From positions 1 through 52,135 of the forward strand of contig CALXFT010000009.1 in NCBI GenBank assembly GCA_944387635.1: DNA of 52,135 bases, written 5' to 3'. This stretch comes from an uncultured Oscillospiraceae bacterium (GTDB taxonomy: Bacteria > Bacillota > Clostridia > Oscillospirales > Oscillospiraceae). The position numbers and the translations under genes are program-made. The first letter of the stretch is position 1. Each line of letters starts with the position of its first letter. This document shows, one piece after another, positions 42,956 to 51,753 of the stretch. The notes beneath the pieces were generated by a model that saw nothing but the letters and a program-made list of their open reading frames with translations, did no database searches and was not told the DNA's origin.

Positions 42956-42969
42956 TTACATATCCCTCC

Positions 42970-43338
42970 TTACTTCTTCTTGTTGGCAATGGTCTTCTTG
43001 GGACCCTTGCGGGTGCGGGCATTGGTCTTGGTCCGCTGGCCGTGAACAGGCAGGCCACGGCGATGACGCAGACCACGGTAGCAGCCGATCTCAGACAGCC
43101 GCTTGATGTTCATAGCGGTCTCCCGGCGCAGGTCACCCTCGATCAGGTAGTGGTGCTCGATGGTGTCGCGCAGCTGCGCTTCCTGGGCCTCGGTCAGATC
43201 CTTAACCCGGGTATCGGGGTCGATACCGGTGGTCTTCAGAACTTCGGCGGCGCGGGAAGGTCCGATGCCATAGATATAGGTCAGAGCAACTTCGATCCGC
43301 TTGTCGCGGGGAAGATCAATACCAGAAATACGTGCCAT
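42970..43338 (-). CDS. rpsM: 30S ribosomal protein S13
   Basis: A 122-residue S13 of the small-subunit head, contacting the P-site tRNA and L5. Signature: [20 protein letters not shown] (2-21) and the C-terminal [20 protein letters not shown] (about 92-111) with the basic tail. Follows rpmJ by 19 bases. Confidence 0.98.
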   Translation of the reverse strand: MARISGIDLPRDKRIEVALTYIYGIGPSRAAEVLKTTGIDPDTRVKDLTEAQEAQLRDTIEHHYLIEGDLRRETAMNIKRLSEIGCYRGLRHRRGLPVHGQRTKTNARTRKGPKKTIANKKK

Positions 43339-43357
43339 ATTCGTTCAGCACCTCCTA

Positions 43358-43471
43358 TTAGCCTTGTCTCTGCTTGTGCTTGGGGTTTTCGCAAATTACC
43401 ATTACGCGACCCTTGCGCTTGATGATCTTACACTTTTCGCACATGGGTTTAACGGACGGTCTTACCTTCAT
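43358..43471 (-). CDS. rpmJ: 50S ribosomal protein L36
   Basis: A 37-codon gene, easy to miss: [17 protein letters not shown], then [19 protein letters not shown]. The zinc-binding set is complete (CxxC near residues 11-14, Cys 27, His 32), so this is the zinc (C+) form. ATG at 43471, TAA at 43360-43358. It sits between infA and rpsM as in most Firmicutes. Confidence 0.96.
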   Translation of the reverse strand: MKVRPSVKPMCEKCKIIKRKGRVMVICENPKHKQRQG

Positions 43472-43509
43472 ACTGTTTAACCTCCATATGAGAACGGTGT
43501 TCTCTGATT

Positions 43510-43734
43510 TTACTTGCTTCTCCAGGTGATCCGGCCTTGGGTCAGATCGTACGGAGACATTTGAACGGTTACTTTGTCACCGGGCAAGATTTTGATGAAA
43601 TTCATTCTAAGCTTGCCGGAAATATGCGCCAGAATGGTGTGTCCACTGCCAATGTCGACTTTGAACATAGCATTCGGCAGTGCATCGGTTACGATGCCCT
43701 CAATCTCAATTACGTCGTCCTTTGCCAAGTTCAT
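43510..43734 (-). CDS. infA: Translation initiation factor IF-1
   Basis: A 74-residue S1/OB-fold protein that binds the ribosomal A site during initiation. Sequence core: [35 protein letters not shown] and [20 protein letters not shown]. Two residues (MN) precede the usual AKDD start. Its ATG overlaps the stop of the KOW-protein gene as ATGA, indicating translational coupling. Confidence 0.97.
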   Translation of the reverse strand: MNLAKDDVIEIEGIVTDALPNAMFKVDIGSGHTILAHISGKLRMNFIKILPGDKVTVQMSPYDLTQGRITWRSK

Positions 43735-44036
43735 TCCCCTCCCAGGTGATTCGCTTGCATTTCTCTGGCAAGGAATGCCAGATCTCTTCGTAATTCTCCG
43801 TTGAGCACCTTGTCGCCGGAACGGATCTTCTCGGCGACCCTGGTCTCAGAACGAAGGACTTTGCGTACATGTTTTCGCTTCTTGCGCTTGGGTTTGTCCA
43901 GTGTACGGCCTCTGCCGTCGGAAAGCATCAGAAAAGTCTCGTCCACGTCAATGACGTAAAACCACTTTCCCTGATCCCGTCCAGCGGTAGCGCATACAAC
44001 ATCAGATATGTGAATGTCTGAATTTCCAGGCTCCAT
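43731..44036 (-). CDS. KOW-domain RNA-binding protein (L14e/L27e-like)
   Basis: A 101-residue protein found in Clostridia between map and infA. The N-terminal half is a KOW/SH3-like fold: [20 protein letters not shown] (about 12-31) and [20 protein letters not shown] (about 35-54). The rest is a charged helix. It resembles archaeal/eukaryotic ribosomal L14e or L27e more than standard bacterial proteins; a ribosome-associated role is inferred from fold and operon position. It overlaps infA and starts 3 bases after map. Confidence 0.8.
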   Translation of the reverse strand: MEPGNSDIHISDVVCATAGRDQGKWFYVIDVDETFLMLSDGRGRTLDKPKRKKRKHVRKVLRSETRVAEKIRSGDKVLNGELRRDLAFLAREMQANHLGGE

Positions 44037-44039
44037 AGC

Positions 44040-44795
44040 TCAAAGTCCCTCGGTGACGGTGAGTATTTCCGGCTCGCCGTCGGTGATGAGTACAGTATTT
44101 TCATAGTGGGCCGAAAGCTTTCCGTCGGCAGTCACCGTAGTCCAGCCGTCTTTGAGAACGCGGACATCGTAAGTGCCCTCGTTCACCATAGGCTCCACGG
44201 CGATGGTCATGCCCGGCAGCAGCCTGGGGCCGCGTCCGGGATGTCCGAAGTTCGGTACTTCCGGCTCCTCGTGCAGCTGCCGACCAACGCCGTGACCTAC
44301 GAAGGATCGGACAACTGAAAAACCGTTAGACTCCACATACGTCTGTATGGCGTGGGAGATATCTTGCACACGGGCTCCCTTGCGGGCGCAGCGGATGCCT
44401 TCGAAAAAGCTCTGCTTCGTCACGTCAATGAGCTTCCGCGCTTCGGTGCTGATGGCACCACAGGCAAAGGTAGCGGCACAATCGCCATGAAACCCCTCAT
44501 AGTACGCGCCTACGTCAATGGAGACAATGTCCCCCTCTTTCAGGATGTATCCGCCGGGGATTCCGTGGATCACCGTGCTGTTGACGCTGACGCATACGCT
44601 GGCAGGGTAGCCGTTGTAGTGCAGGAACGACGGTTTCGCGCCCTGACTGACGATATAATCGTGTACGGCCCGATCGATAGCCTTCGTCGATACGCCGGGC
44701 TTTACCATATCCCCTGCCAAAGCACGGGCAGCCGCGGTAATCTTGCACGCCTTGCGCATGGACTCCAGCTCGTGTTCATTTTTGATCGTGATCAT
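44040..44795 (-). CDS. map: Methionine aminopeptidase, type I
   Basis: A 251-residue enzyme that removes the initiator Met from nascent proteins. Metal ligands of the pita-bread fold are visible: DVGAYYEGFHGD (two Asp, about 94-105), GHGVGRQLHEEP (His, about 168-179), AVEPMVNEG (Glu, about 199) and the last Glu in AHYENTVLI (about 231). His near 77 is in TVIHGIPG. The start overlaps the adk stop (ATGA). Usual place after secY-adk. Confidence 0.97.
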   Translation of the reverse strand: MITIKNEHELESMRKACKITAAARALAGDMVKPGVSTKAIDRAVHDYIVSQGAKPSFLHYNGYPASVCVSVNSTVIHGIPGGYILKEGDIVSIDVGAYYEGFHGDCAATFACGAISTEARKLIDVTKQSFFEGIRCARKGARVQDISHAIQTYVESNGFSVVRSFVGHGVGRQLHEEPEVPNFGHPGRGPRLLPGMTIAVEPMVNEGTYDVRVLKDGWTTVTADGKLSAHYENTVLITDGEPEILTVTEGL

Positions 44796-45430
44796 ACCTG
44801 AGCCCCTATTGCCTCGAGAATATCGGCATTGGCCCCCTCAATGGACTGGCTTCCGTTGACCGTGCGGAGTCTGCCCAGCTTGGCGTAGAAGTCCTTGAGG
44901 ACTTCCGTGGAAGCGTGGTATACCTTCAGGCGGCGGCGGACCGTCTCCGGCGCGTCATCCTTGCGGGTGATAAGCGCACTGCCGCAGGAATCACAGATGC
45001 CTTCTGTCTTGGGGGGATTGGCGACGACGTGATAGCTGGCGCCGCACTTGGAGCACACCCGACGGCCAGTCATACGGCCTTCGATCTCAGCGTCGTCCAC
45101 CTCAATAGAGACCACATGGTCGATTTTCACGCCCTTTGCCTCCAGGGCCTCCGCCTGGGCCAGCGTGCGAGGCACGCCGTCCAGGATGAAGCCGTCGCGG
45201 CAGTCGGGCTGGGCCACCCGGTCCGCGACGATGCCGAGAATCAGCTCGTCGGGTACCAGGGCGCCCTCGTCCATGTACTGCTTTGCTTTTTTACCAAGCT
45301 CCGTTCCCTTGGCCATGGCCTCACGGAGCATGTTCCCGGTAGAGATGGCGGGAATGGAGAGCTTCTTCACCAGAAGCTCTGCTTGTGTACCCTTTCCGGC
45401 GCCGGGCGCGCCCAGTAGAATGAGATTCAT
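44792..45430 (-). CDS. adk: Adenylate kinase
   Basis: A 212-residue enzyme balancing ATP, ADP and AMP. P-loop GAPGAGKGTQ (about 7-16), NMP-binding ISTGNMLREA (about 30-39), DGVPRTLAQAEAL (about 84-96), and a LID with the four zinc Cys (CSKCGASYH and CDSCG, about 130-153), the Gram-positive zinc type. Lies 20 bases after secY and is translationally coupled to map. Confidence 0.98.
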   Translation of the reverse strand: MNLILLGAPGAGKGTQAELLVKKLSIPAISTGNMLREAMAKGTELGKKAKQYMDEGALVPDELILGIVADRVAQPDCRDGFILDGVPRTLAQAEALEAKGVKIDHVVSIEVDDAEIEGRMTGRRVCSKCGASYHVVANPPKTEGICDSCGSALITRKDDAPETVRRRLKVYHASTEVLKDFYAKLGRLRTVNGSQSIEGANADILEAIGAQV

Positions 45431-45450
45431 TCTGCCATACCTCCTGCCGC

Positions 45451-46734
45451 TTAGTCCAGGAAGCCCTTGTAGTGCCGCATGAGCATCTGCGCCTCCAGAG
45501 CCTGCACCGTCTCCAGGGCAACGCCCACGACGATGATGACGGAGGTGCCGCCGATGGCCATGTTCCGGACACCATCCATCAGGTTGCCGGCAACAATGGG
45601 CATCAGGGCGACGATGCCCAGATACAGAGCACCAAAGACCACAATCTTGTTGATAACCCTCTGAATGAAGTCAGCGGTGGGCTTGCCGGGACGGAAGCCG
45701 GGGATGAAGCCGCCGTTCTTCTTCAGGTTGTTGGCAATCTCCACGGGATCGTACTGGATGGTGGAGTAGAACCAGCTGAAGAAGAAGATCATCAGGAAGT
45801 AAACCACAGCATAAGCCCAGCTGTTGGGGCTCCACAGATAATCATACCACCAGTTGCCGCTGTCGGCATTGATGCCCATAAAGGCACAGATGGTAGCGGG
45901 CAGAGAGCAGATGGACTGGGCAAAGATCACGGGCATAACACCGGACATGCTGACCTTGATGGGCAGGTTGGTGTTCTGGCCGCCGTAGACCTTCCGGCCC
46001 ACAACGCGCTTGGCATACTGGATGGGAATCCGGCGCTCGGCGTCGTTGATGAAGACGATGAACAGGATCAGAGCAGCCATGCCCACCACCACAATGATGA
46101 TCTGCCACCAGACCAGAGTGGTCAAGGTGCTGATCATGGAGGGGATGCCGGAGATGATGTTGGCGAACAGGATCATGGAGATGCCGTTGCCAATACCGAA
46201 CTCGGTGATCTGCTCACCCAGCCACATGACCACGGCGGAGCCGGCGGTGAAGGCCAGGATGATCACCATAGCAGGCAGGAAGCCCTCGCCGGTGATGATG
46301 GAGTAGCCCTGAGCGCTGTAGTTGCTGAGCATCATATAGTATGCCCAGCCCATCAGCAGGCCCAGACCCACAGTGGTGTAGCGGGTGATCCGCGAGATCT
46401 TCTTCTTGCCCTCCTCGCCGCCTTCCTTAGCCAGCCGCTCCAGAGCGGGAATGGCGATGGTCAGCAGCTGAATGATGATGGAGGCGTTGATGTAGGGCTG
46501 GATGCCCAACGCAAAGACCGTTGCCTGCCGGAAGGCGGAGCCGGACATTGCGTTGTACAGGCCCAGGATGGTGTTGGAAAGCACGCTGTCAAAGTAGCTC
46601 GTCAGCGTTGCCACGTCGATATAAGGGACAGGGATCACATTGCCCACGCGGTAGATCAACAGAATGAACAGGGTAAAAATGATCTTCTTTCTCAGTTCCG
46701 GAATCTTCCAAGCGTTGCGGAGTGTCTCAAGCAC
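45451..46734 (-). CDS. secY: Protein translocase subunit SecY
   Basis: A 427-residue channel of the Sec translocase with ten membrane segments. Hallmarks: IIFTLFILLIYRVGNVIPVP near residues 18-37 (TM1), the ALGIQPYINASIIIQLL plug-side region (about 76-92), and the C-terminal GTSVIIVVGVALETVQALEAQ (about 395-415). The start is a GTG at 46734 abutting the rplO stop codon with no spacer; GAGGTGG lies inside the end of rplO. Confidence 0.98.
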   Translation of the reverse strand: MLETLRNAWKIPELRKKIIFTLFILLIYRVGNVIPVPYIDVATLTSYFDSVLSNTILGLYNAMSGSAFRQATVFALGIQPYINASIIIQLLTIAIPALERLAKEGGEEGKKKISRITRYTTVGLGLLMGWAYYMMLSNYSAQGYSIITGEGFLPAMVIILAFTAGSAVVMWLGEQITEFGIGNGISMILFANIISGIPSMISTLTTLVWWQIIIVVVGMAALILFIVFINDAERRIPIQYAKRVVGRKVYGGQNTNLPIKVSMSGVMPVIFAQSICSLPATICAFMGINADSGNWWYDYLWSPNSWAYAVVYFLMIFFFSWFYSTIQYDPVEIANNLKKNGGFIPGFRPGKPTADFIQRVINKIVVFGALYLGIVALMPIVAGNLMDGVRNMAIGGTSVIIVVGVALETVQALEAQMLMRHYKGFLD

Positions 46735-47175
46735 TTATACCACCTCGGCCTTTCCGCCTGCCTGCTCGATCTTCTCCTTGGCAGATTCAGAAAAAGCCGC
46801 AGCCTTGACAGTGAGCTTCTTGGTCAGGGTGCCGTTGGACAGCACCTTCAGGCCGTAGGGGCATGCGGAAATGATGCCGGCCTCCACCAGAGCGGCGGCG
46901 TCCACAGTGGCGCCGTCTTCGAACCGGTTCAGCACAGCCACATTGACAGCAGTCAGGGGCTTGGCGAACACGTTGTTGAAGCCGCGCTTGGGGACCCGAC
47001 GCACCAGAGGCATCTGGCCGCCTTCAAAACCGGTGCGGACCTTGCCGCCGGAACGGGCCTTCTGGCCCTTGTGGCCCCGGCCGCCGGTCTTACCGTTGCC
47101 GGTGCCGATGCCCCGGCCCTTCCGCTTGCCCACATGGGTGGAACCAGGGACGGGAGAAAGTTCATGAAGCTTCAT
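46735..47175 (-). CDS. rplO: 50S ribosomal protein L15
   Basis: A 146-residue L15. Gly/Lys/Arg-rich N-terminal extension with [20 protein letters not shown] (about 18-37), then [11 protein letters not shown] and the globular domain ending KAEVV. It binds 23S rRNA late in assembly. Directly abuts secY, as in most bacteria where the two are coupled. Confidence 0.97.
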   Translation of the reverse strand: MKLHELSPVPGSTHVGKRKGRGIGTGNGKTGGRGHKGQKARSGGKVRTGFEGGQMPLVRRVPKRGFNNVFAKPLTAVNVAVLNRFEDGATVDAAALVEAGIISACPYGLKVLSNGTLTKKLTVKAAAFSESAKEKIEQAGGKAEVV

Positions 47176-47189
47176 ATTGTTTCTCCTCC

Positions 47190-47372
47190 TTATTCAACTT
47201 CGGTAACCTGCAGCAGATAGCCGATCTTGGCAATCTTGCCGCGGGTCTGCGTGTTGTCAGGCTGGATGGTGACCTGGCCGATTTTACGCAGGCCCAGGGA
47301 TTCGGCGGTCGCGATGTGCTTTTCCAGGCGGCCGTTCAGGCTCTTAACAAGCTTGATCTTCAGGTTTGCCAT
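47190..47372 (-). CDS. rpmD: 50S ribosomal protein L30
   Basis: A 60-residue L30: [20 protein letters not shown] and [14 protein letters not shown]. The frame is open further upstream inside rpsE sequence, but the ATG at 47372 with GGAGG before it gives the normal length. Sits between rpsE and rplO. Confidence 0.95.
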   Translation of the reverse strand: MANLKIKLVKSLNGRLEKHIATAESLGLRKIGQVTIQPDNTQTRGKIAKIGYLLQVTEVE

Positions 47373-47386
47373 GTTAATTGCCCTCC

Positions 47387-47896
47387 TTAACCAACGATTT
47401 CTTCCACGCTCTTGCCCCGGATCGCAGCGACCTGCTCGGGGGAACGCAGGGAAGTCAGACCGGCCATGGTGGCCTTGACAACGTTCTGGGGATTGTTGGA
47501 CCGCAGGCACTTGGCGCAGATGTTCTTAATGCCCACCGCTTCCATAACGGCACGGACAGCGCCGCCGGCGATCACGCCGGTGCCTTCGGGAGCGGGCTTG
47601 AGCAGAACGGTGCCGGCGCCGAAGATGCCGGTGACCTCGTGGGGAATGGTGGTTCCCGCAAGAGAGATCTTGACCATGTTCTTCTTGGCATCGGCAATGC
47701 CCTTCAGAATGGCCTCGGAAACCTCGGAAGCCTTGCCCAGGCCGTAACCAACGGTACCCTTGCCATCGCCAACAACCACCAGCGCGGAGAACTTCATAAC
47801 ACGGCCGCCCTTAACGGTCTTGGAGACACGGTTCAGGTAGACGACCTTCTCAATGAACTCAGGAGCTTCATTGTTGGAAGTCTTATTGTAAGCCAT
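47387..47896 (-). CDS. rpsE: 30S ribosomal protein S5
   Basis: A 169-residue S5, involved in decoding accuracy and the mRNA entry helicase. The S5 double-stranded RNA-binding signature [20 protein letters not shown] (about 16-35) and [19 protein letters not shown] (about 42-60) are intact. The C-terminal domain includes [18 protein letters not shown]. Position between rplR and rpmD. Confidence 0.98.
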   Translation of the reverse strand: MAYNKTSNNEAPEFIEKVVYLNRVSKTVKGGRVMKFSALVVVGDGKGTVGYGLGKASEVSEAILKGIADAKKNMVKISLAGTTIPHEVTGIFGAGTVLLKPAPEGTGVIAGGAVRAVMEAVGIKNICAKCLRSNNPQNVVKATMAGLTSLRSPEQVAAIRGKSVEEIVG

Positions 47897-47915
47897 TTCT
47901 TTTCCTCCTTACTGA

Positions 47916-48275
47916 TTAGAACTTGAGGCCGCTCTCGCGAGCGCCTTCAGCCAGGGCAGCCACACGGCCGTGATAGACATAGCCGCCGCGGTCGAAAACC
48001 ACCTCTTCGATGCCCTTTGCCTTGGCACGCTCGGCAATGACCTGGCCGACCTTCTTGGCGGCCTCGCAGTTGCCGGTGCTGCCCTCAAATTCCTTCTCCA
48101 GCGTATTGGCGGAAACCAGAGTCACGCCGTTGACGTCGTCAATGATCTGGGCGTAGATGTTCGCATTGGAACGGAACACGTTCAGACGGGGACGCTCAGG
48201 AGTGCCGGAGATCTTGCCACGAACGCGGACATGCCGCTTCAGGCGCATTGCATTCTTATTGACCTTGCTAACCAT
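47916..48275 (-). CDS. rplR: 50S ribosomal protein L18
   Basis: A 119-residue L18 that binds 5S rRNA with L5. Motifs: [20 protein letters not shown] (about 17-36), [10 protein letters not shown] and the C-terminal [20 protein letters not shown]. Usual place between rplF and rpsE. Confidence 0.98.
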   Translation of the reverse strand: MVSKVNKNAMRLKRHVRVRGKISGTPERPRLNVFRSNANIYAQIIDDVNGVTLVSANTLEKEFEGSTGNCEAAKKVGQVIAERAKAKGIEEVVFDRGGYVYHGRVAALAEGARESGLKF

Positions 48276-48290
48276 TTCGGCACACCTCCA

Positions 48291-48836
48291 TTACTTCTTG
48301 CCACCGGTCTTACCAACCTTACGGCGGATGACCTCGGTGGAGTATTTGATGCCCTTGCCCTTGTAAGGCTCGGGGGGACGCTTGCCGCGGACTTCGGCGG
48401 CGAACTGGCCCACGGCCTGCTTATCGATGCCGCGGACGATGACCTTGTTGGGAGCGGGGACTTCGATGGTGATGCCGGGGATCTCATCCACGATGACCTC
48501 GTGGGAGTAGCCCAGACGCATGACCAGCTGGGTGCCCTTCTTCTCGGCACGGTAGCCAACGCCATTGACTTCCAGCTCCTTGGCATAGCCCTTGTCCACG
48601 CCCTCGACCATGTTATGCAGCAGGGTGCGGGTCAGGCCGTGCAGGGACTTGTGCAGGTGCTCGTCATCGGGACGCTCCACGGTCAGGGTGTTGCCCTCCA
48701 CCTTCAGGATCATATCCGGATGGAAGTTGTAGGAAAGGGTGCCCTTGGGGCCCTTGACGGTGACGGCATTGCCCTCGGCAATGTCCACCGTAACGTTTGC
48801 CGGAATGATAACCGGCTTCTTACCAATTCTAGACAT
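48291..48836 (-). CDS. rplF: 50S ribosomal protein L6
   Basis: A 181-residue L6 with two related domains. Start [18 protein letters not shown], and the C-terminal signature [19 protein letters not shown] (about 155-173). Lies at the base of the L7/L12 stalk and factor-binding site. 14 bases after rpsH. Confidence 0.98.
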   Translation of the reverse strand: MSRIGKKPVIIPANVTVDIAEGNAVTVKGPKGTLSYNFHPDMILKVEGNTLTVERPDDEHLHKSLHGLTRTLLHNMVEGVDKGYAKELEVNGVGYRAEKKGTQLVMRLGYSHEVIVDEIPGITIEVPAPNKVIVRGIDKQAVGQFAAEVRGKRPPEPYKGKGIKYSTEVIRRKVGKTGGKK

Positions 48837-48850
48837 TTACGAGATCCTCC

Positions 48851-49249
48851 TTACCAGACGAAAGCCAGGACTTCGCCGCCGATGTGCAGCTCACGAGCCT
48901 TTTTGTCGGTCATAACGCCCTTGGAAGTGGAGACGATGGCAATACCCAGGCCCTTGAGAACCTTGGGCATCTCGTCGGCGCCGGCATACACTCTCAGACC
49001 GGGCTTGGAGACGCGGCGCAGGCCGGAGATGACCTGCTGCTTCTTGCCCTGGTACTTCAGGGTGATGTGAATGACGCCCTGGTTGCCGTTGTCCACCACG
49101 GAGTAGGACTTGATGTAGCCCTCGTCCAGCAGGATCTGGGCAATGGCCTTCTTCAGGTTAGAAGCGGGGACATCCACAGTGTCGTGCTTAGCAGAGTTGG
49201 CGTTCCGGATACGGGTCAGCATATCTGCTACGGGATCGGTGATTTGCAT
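48851..49249 (-). CDS. rpsH: 30S ribosomal protein S8
   Basis: A 132-residue S8, a primary 16S binder that in E. coli also represses its own operon. Start [18 protein letters not shown]-terminal signature [20 protein letters not shown] (about 109-128). It is preceded by an unusually long, structured gap of 133 bases, while most other genes here are 14-20 bases apart. Confidence 0.98.
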   Translation of the reverse strand: MQITDPVADMLTRIRNANSAKHDTVDVPASNLKKAIAQILLDEGYIKSYSVVDNGNQGVIHITLKYQGKKQQVISGLRRVSKPGLRVYAGADEMPKVLKGLGIAIVSTSKGVMTDKKARELHIGGEVLAFVW

Positions 49250-49382
49250 GTTTATATCCTCCTTTAAGAAGTTACGGGCTTAACCCGTGCAAGACCCGAA
49301 GGTATCCGGGGAATGCGCTCCAGAACTGGAGCCATCTTCCCAGGACTCTTCGGATCTTTATGACATTTGATTCGACCTTACC
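49250..49382 (-). other. Structured gap inside the spc operon before rpsH
   Basis: No ORF fits here. Three hairpins are visible: GCTCCA/TGGAGC with a tetraloop (49317-49332), CCCG/CGGG (49295-49310) and ACGGG/CCCGT (49274-49288), the last 15 bases before the rpsH ribosome binding site. It could be a ribosomal-protein-responsive leader or an RNA processing site. No T run, so not a terminator. Confidence 0.5.
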
Positions 49383-49568
49383 TTACCAGCTGGCCTTGCG
49401 GACACCGGGGATCTGGCCCTTGTAGGCCAGCTCGCGGAAGCAGATACGGCAGATGCCGTAGTTGCGCAGGTAGGCGTGGGGTCTGCCGCAGATCTTGCAG
49501 CGGTTGTAGCGGCGGCTGGAGAACTTGGGCTCAGCCTTCTGCTTCAGGATCATAGACTTTTTTGCCAT
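49383..49568 (-). CDS. rpsZ: 30S ribosomal protein S14, type Z
   Basis: A 61-residue zinc-binding S14. Two CxxC motifs (CKICGRP about 24-30; CRICFRE about 40-46) give the zinc knuckle, and [10 protein letters not shown] between them is conserved. The short, zinc form is standard in this position in Firmicutes. Confidence 0.97.
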   Translation of the reverse strand: MAKKSMILKQKAEPKFSSRRYNRCKICGRPHAYLRNYGICRICFRELAYKGQIPGVRKASW

Positions 49569-49584
49569 TGGAAATTCCTCCTAA

Positions 49585-50127
49585 TCAAGCGTGGAAGGGA
49601 GCGCCGAGCTGAGTCAGCAGCTCTTTGGCTTCCTCGTCGGTGGCCGCGGTGGTGCAGATGCAGATGTCCATACCACGGATCTTGTCCACCTTGTCATACT
49701 CGATCTCAGGGAAGATCAGCTGCTCCTTCAGACCGAAGGCGTAGTTGCCGCGGCCGTCGAAGGAGTTGGGGTTGATGCCACGGAAGTCGCGGACCCGGGG
49801 CAGCGCCACGCTGAACAGCCGGTCCAGGAACTCGTACATCTTGTCGCCGCGGAGGGTAACCTTCACGCCGACGGTTTCGCCCTCACGGACCTTGAAGTTC
49901 GCGACGGACTTGCGGGCCTTGCAGGTCACGGGCTTCTGGCCGGTGATGGTGGCGATGTCCTTGCAGATGGCTTCAATTTCCTTGGCGTTGTTCTTGCTGT
50001 CGCCGCAGCCCACGTTGACAATGACCTTGTCCAGCTTGGGGATCTGCATGACGCTCTTGTAGCCGAACTTCTTGTTCAGAGCGGGAGCGATCTCGGCAAC
50101 ATACTTTTCTTTCATTCTGCTAGCCAT
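49585..50127 (-). CDS. rplE: 50S ribosomal protein L5
   Basis: A 180-residue L5 that carries 5S rRNA and contacts P-site tRNA. Signature: [17 protein letters not shown] (about 27-43), [20 protein letters not shown] (about 61-80) and the C-terminal [20 protein letters not shown]. Starts ASRMKEKY; a second ATG four codons in (MKEKY) is a possible alternative start. Confidence 0.97.
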   Translation of the reverse strand: MASRMKEKYVAEIAPALNKKFGYKSVMQIPKLDKVIVNVGCGDSKNNAKEIEAICKDIATITGQKPVTCKARKSVANFKVREGETVGVKVTLRGDKMYEFLDRLFSVALPRVRDFRGINPNSFDGRGNYAFGLKEQLIFPEIEYDKVDKIRGMDICICTTAATDEEAKELLTQLGAPFHA

Positions 50128-50145
50128 TTACCTTACGCTCCTCTC

Positions 50146-50451
50146 TCAGATCTCGGCGCCGCACTTGCGGCAGATACGGGTCTTCTTTCCGTTCTCGACC
50201 TTGTAGCCGACGCGGACGCCCTTGTTGCACTTCTCGCAGAACAGGGCCACCTTGCAGGTGCGGATGGGGGTCTCGCGCTTGACGATGCCGCCGGTCTCGC
50301 CCTGACGGCGGGGCTTGGTGTGGCAGGTAGCCACGTTGACCTTCTCCACGATGACCTTGTTCTCTTCGGGCATGGCCACCAGGACCTTACCCTTCACGCC
50401 CTTGTCCTTGCCGGACAGGACGATTACGGTATCATTTTTCTTAATGTTCAT
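50146..50451 (-). CDS. rplX: 50S ribosomal protein L24
   Basis: A 101-residue L24 with an N-terminal KOW motif (NDTVIVLSGKDKGVKGKVL, about 6-24) and KTRICRKCGAEI at the end. A C-terminal Cys set (CEKC near 72-75, CRKC near 95-98) may bind zinc, as in some Firmicutes. Assembly initiator of the large subunit. Confidence 0.97.
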   Translation of the reverse strand: MNIKKNDTVIVLSGKDKGVKGKVLVAMPEENKVIVEKVNVATCHTKPRRQGETGGIVKRETPIRTCKVALFCEKCNKGVRVGYKVENGKKTRICRKCGAEI

Positions 50452-50466
50452 TCCTTCGGTTCCCCC

Positions 50467-50835
50467 TTAGATGACTTCCGGCGCCAGGGAGAGGATCTTC
50501 ATGTAATCTCTCTCACGGAGCTCACGGGCCACCGGTCCAAAGATACGGGTACCGCGGGGGTTCTTGTCTTCCTTGATGATAACGGCAGCGTTCTCGTCGA
50601 AACGAACATAGCTGCCATCCTCACGACGGACGCCCCGCTTGCTGCGGACGATAACGGCCTTGACCACTTCGCCCTTCTTCACAGTGCCGCCGGGAGTGGC
50701 CTTACGGACGGAAGCGACGATCACATCACCGATGTTGCCGTACTTCCGCTTGGAGCCGCCCAGGACACGAATGCAGTGAATTTCCTTAGCGCCGGTGTTG
50801 TCGGCAACTTTCAGATAGCTTTCTTCCTGAATCAT
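50467..50835 (-). CDS. rplN: 50S ribosomal protein L14
   Basis: A 122-residue L14: start [39 protein letters not shown] (about 91-110) and end ILSLAPEVI. Lies at the subunit interface; the partner RsfS, if present, is not in this window. Standard order between rpsQ and rplX. Confidence 0.98.
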   Translation of the reverse strand: MIQEESYLKVADNTGAKEIHCIRVLGGSKRKYGNIGDVIVASVRKATPGGTVKKGEVVKAVIVRSKRGVRREDGSYVRFDENAAVIIKEDKNPRGTRIFGPVARELRERDYMKILSLAPEVI

Positions 50836-50850
50836 TCGTTTCCGACCTCC

Positions 50851-51111
50851 TTACTTCGCCTTTTCAATGATTCTGACCAGTCTCCACCGCTTGTCCTTGG
50901 ACAGGGGACGGGTCTCCATGACCTCAACGGTATCGCCGACGCCGCACTCGTTGTTCTCGTCGTGGGCCTTCAGCTTGTAGGTCCGCTTCATGGTCTTCTT
51001 GTACAGAGGATGCTGCACGCTATCCTCAATCGCAACCACAATGGTCTTGTCCATCTTATCGGAGAGGACCTGACCGATTCTGGTTTTACGGAATGCTCTA
51101 TTCTCAGTCAT
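50851..51111 (-). CDS. rpsQ: 30S ribosomal protein S17
   Basis: An 86-residue OB-fold protein: [20 protein letters not shown] (about 9-28), [20 protein letters not shown] and [20 protein letters not shown]. Binds 16S rRNA helices 7 and 11. 13 bases after rpmC. Confidence 0.98.
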   Translation of the reverse strand: MTENRAFRKTRIGQVLSDKMDKTIVVAIEDSVQHPLYKKTMKRTYKLKAHDENNECGVGDTVEVMETRPLSKDKRWRLVRIIEKAK

Positions 51112-51124
51112 TTACGTATCCTCC

Positions 51125-51325
51125 TCAGACGTTGGTCTCTTTCTCACGAATAATGGTCTTGATGCGGGCAATGTCCTTTTTGGTCGCGGAGATCCGCATG
51201 GGGTTATCCAGCTGGTTGGTAGCGTGCTGCATTCTCAGCATGAACAGATCCTTCTTCAGCTCCTGGAGCTTCTTGTTCAGATCCTCGACAGACAGATTCT
51301 TGATTTCCTTTGCCTTCATCATCAT
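51125..51325 (-). CDS. rpmC: 50S ribosomal protein L29
   Basis: A 66-residue helical protein near the exit tunnel: [20 protein letters not shown] and [27 protein letters not shown]. Three Met codons begin the frame; the first overlaps the rplP stop (ATGA). Translational coupling is likely, and the exact start among the three is uncertain. Confidence 0.95.
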   Translation of the reverse strand: MMMKAKEIKNLSVEDLNKKLQELKKDLFMLRMQHATNQLDNPMRISATKKDIARIKTIIREKETNV

Positions 51326-51753
51326 TCACCACCAATCTCAGTGTCGGCTTCCTTGGCGATGATCCGGGTCTTGACGGGCAGCTTGTGCTGGGCCAGACGG
51401 AGGGCTTCCCGAGCAATTTCCTCGGAAACGCCGCCGATCTCGAACATCACCTTCTGATTCTTAACAACTGCGACCCAGCCTTCGGGAGCGCCCTTACCGG
51501 AACCCATACGGGTGCCCAGGCCCTTCTTGGAGTAAGGCTTGTCGGGGAAGATCTTGATCCAGACTTTACCGCCACGCTTGGTGTAACGGGTCATGGCGAT
51601 ACGGGCAGCCTCGATCTGGTTGCCGGTGATCCAGCCGGGCTCCAGAGCCTGGATGCCGAAATCACCATAGGAAACCTTATTGCCGCGGGAGGCAGCGCCG
51701 GTCATACGGCCACGCTGCACCTTGCGGTACTTCACTCTTTTGGGCATCAGCAT
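51322..51753 (-). CDS. rplP: 50S ribosomal protein L16
   Basis: A 143-residue L16: [17 protein letters not shown] start, [20 protein letters not shown] (about 56-75) and [16 protein letters not shown] (about 82-97). Binds near the A site and the 5S rRNA. It overlaps rpsC by one base and rpmC by four, so the three genes are translated together. Confidence 0.98.
   Translation of the reverse strand: MLMPKRVKYRKVQRGRMTGAASRGNKVSYGDFGIQALEPGWITGNQIEAARIAMTRYTKRGGKVWIKIFPDKPYSKKGLGTRMGSGKGAPEGWVAVVKNQKVMFEIGGVSEEIAREALRLAQHKLPVKTRIIAKEADTEIGGE

Noticed and set aside
45472-47220. Open frame of about 580 codons opposite secY and rplO
   Set aside because: Antisense shadow of secY/rplO; composition rich in His, Gln and Asp with no domain.
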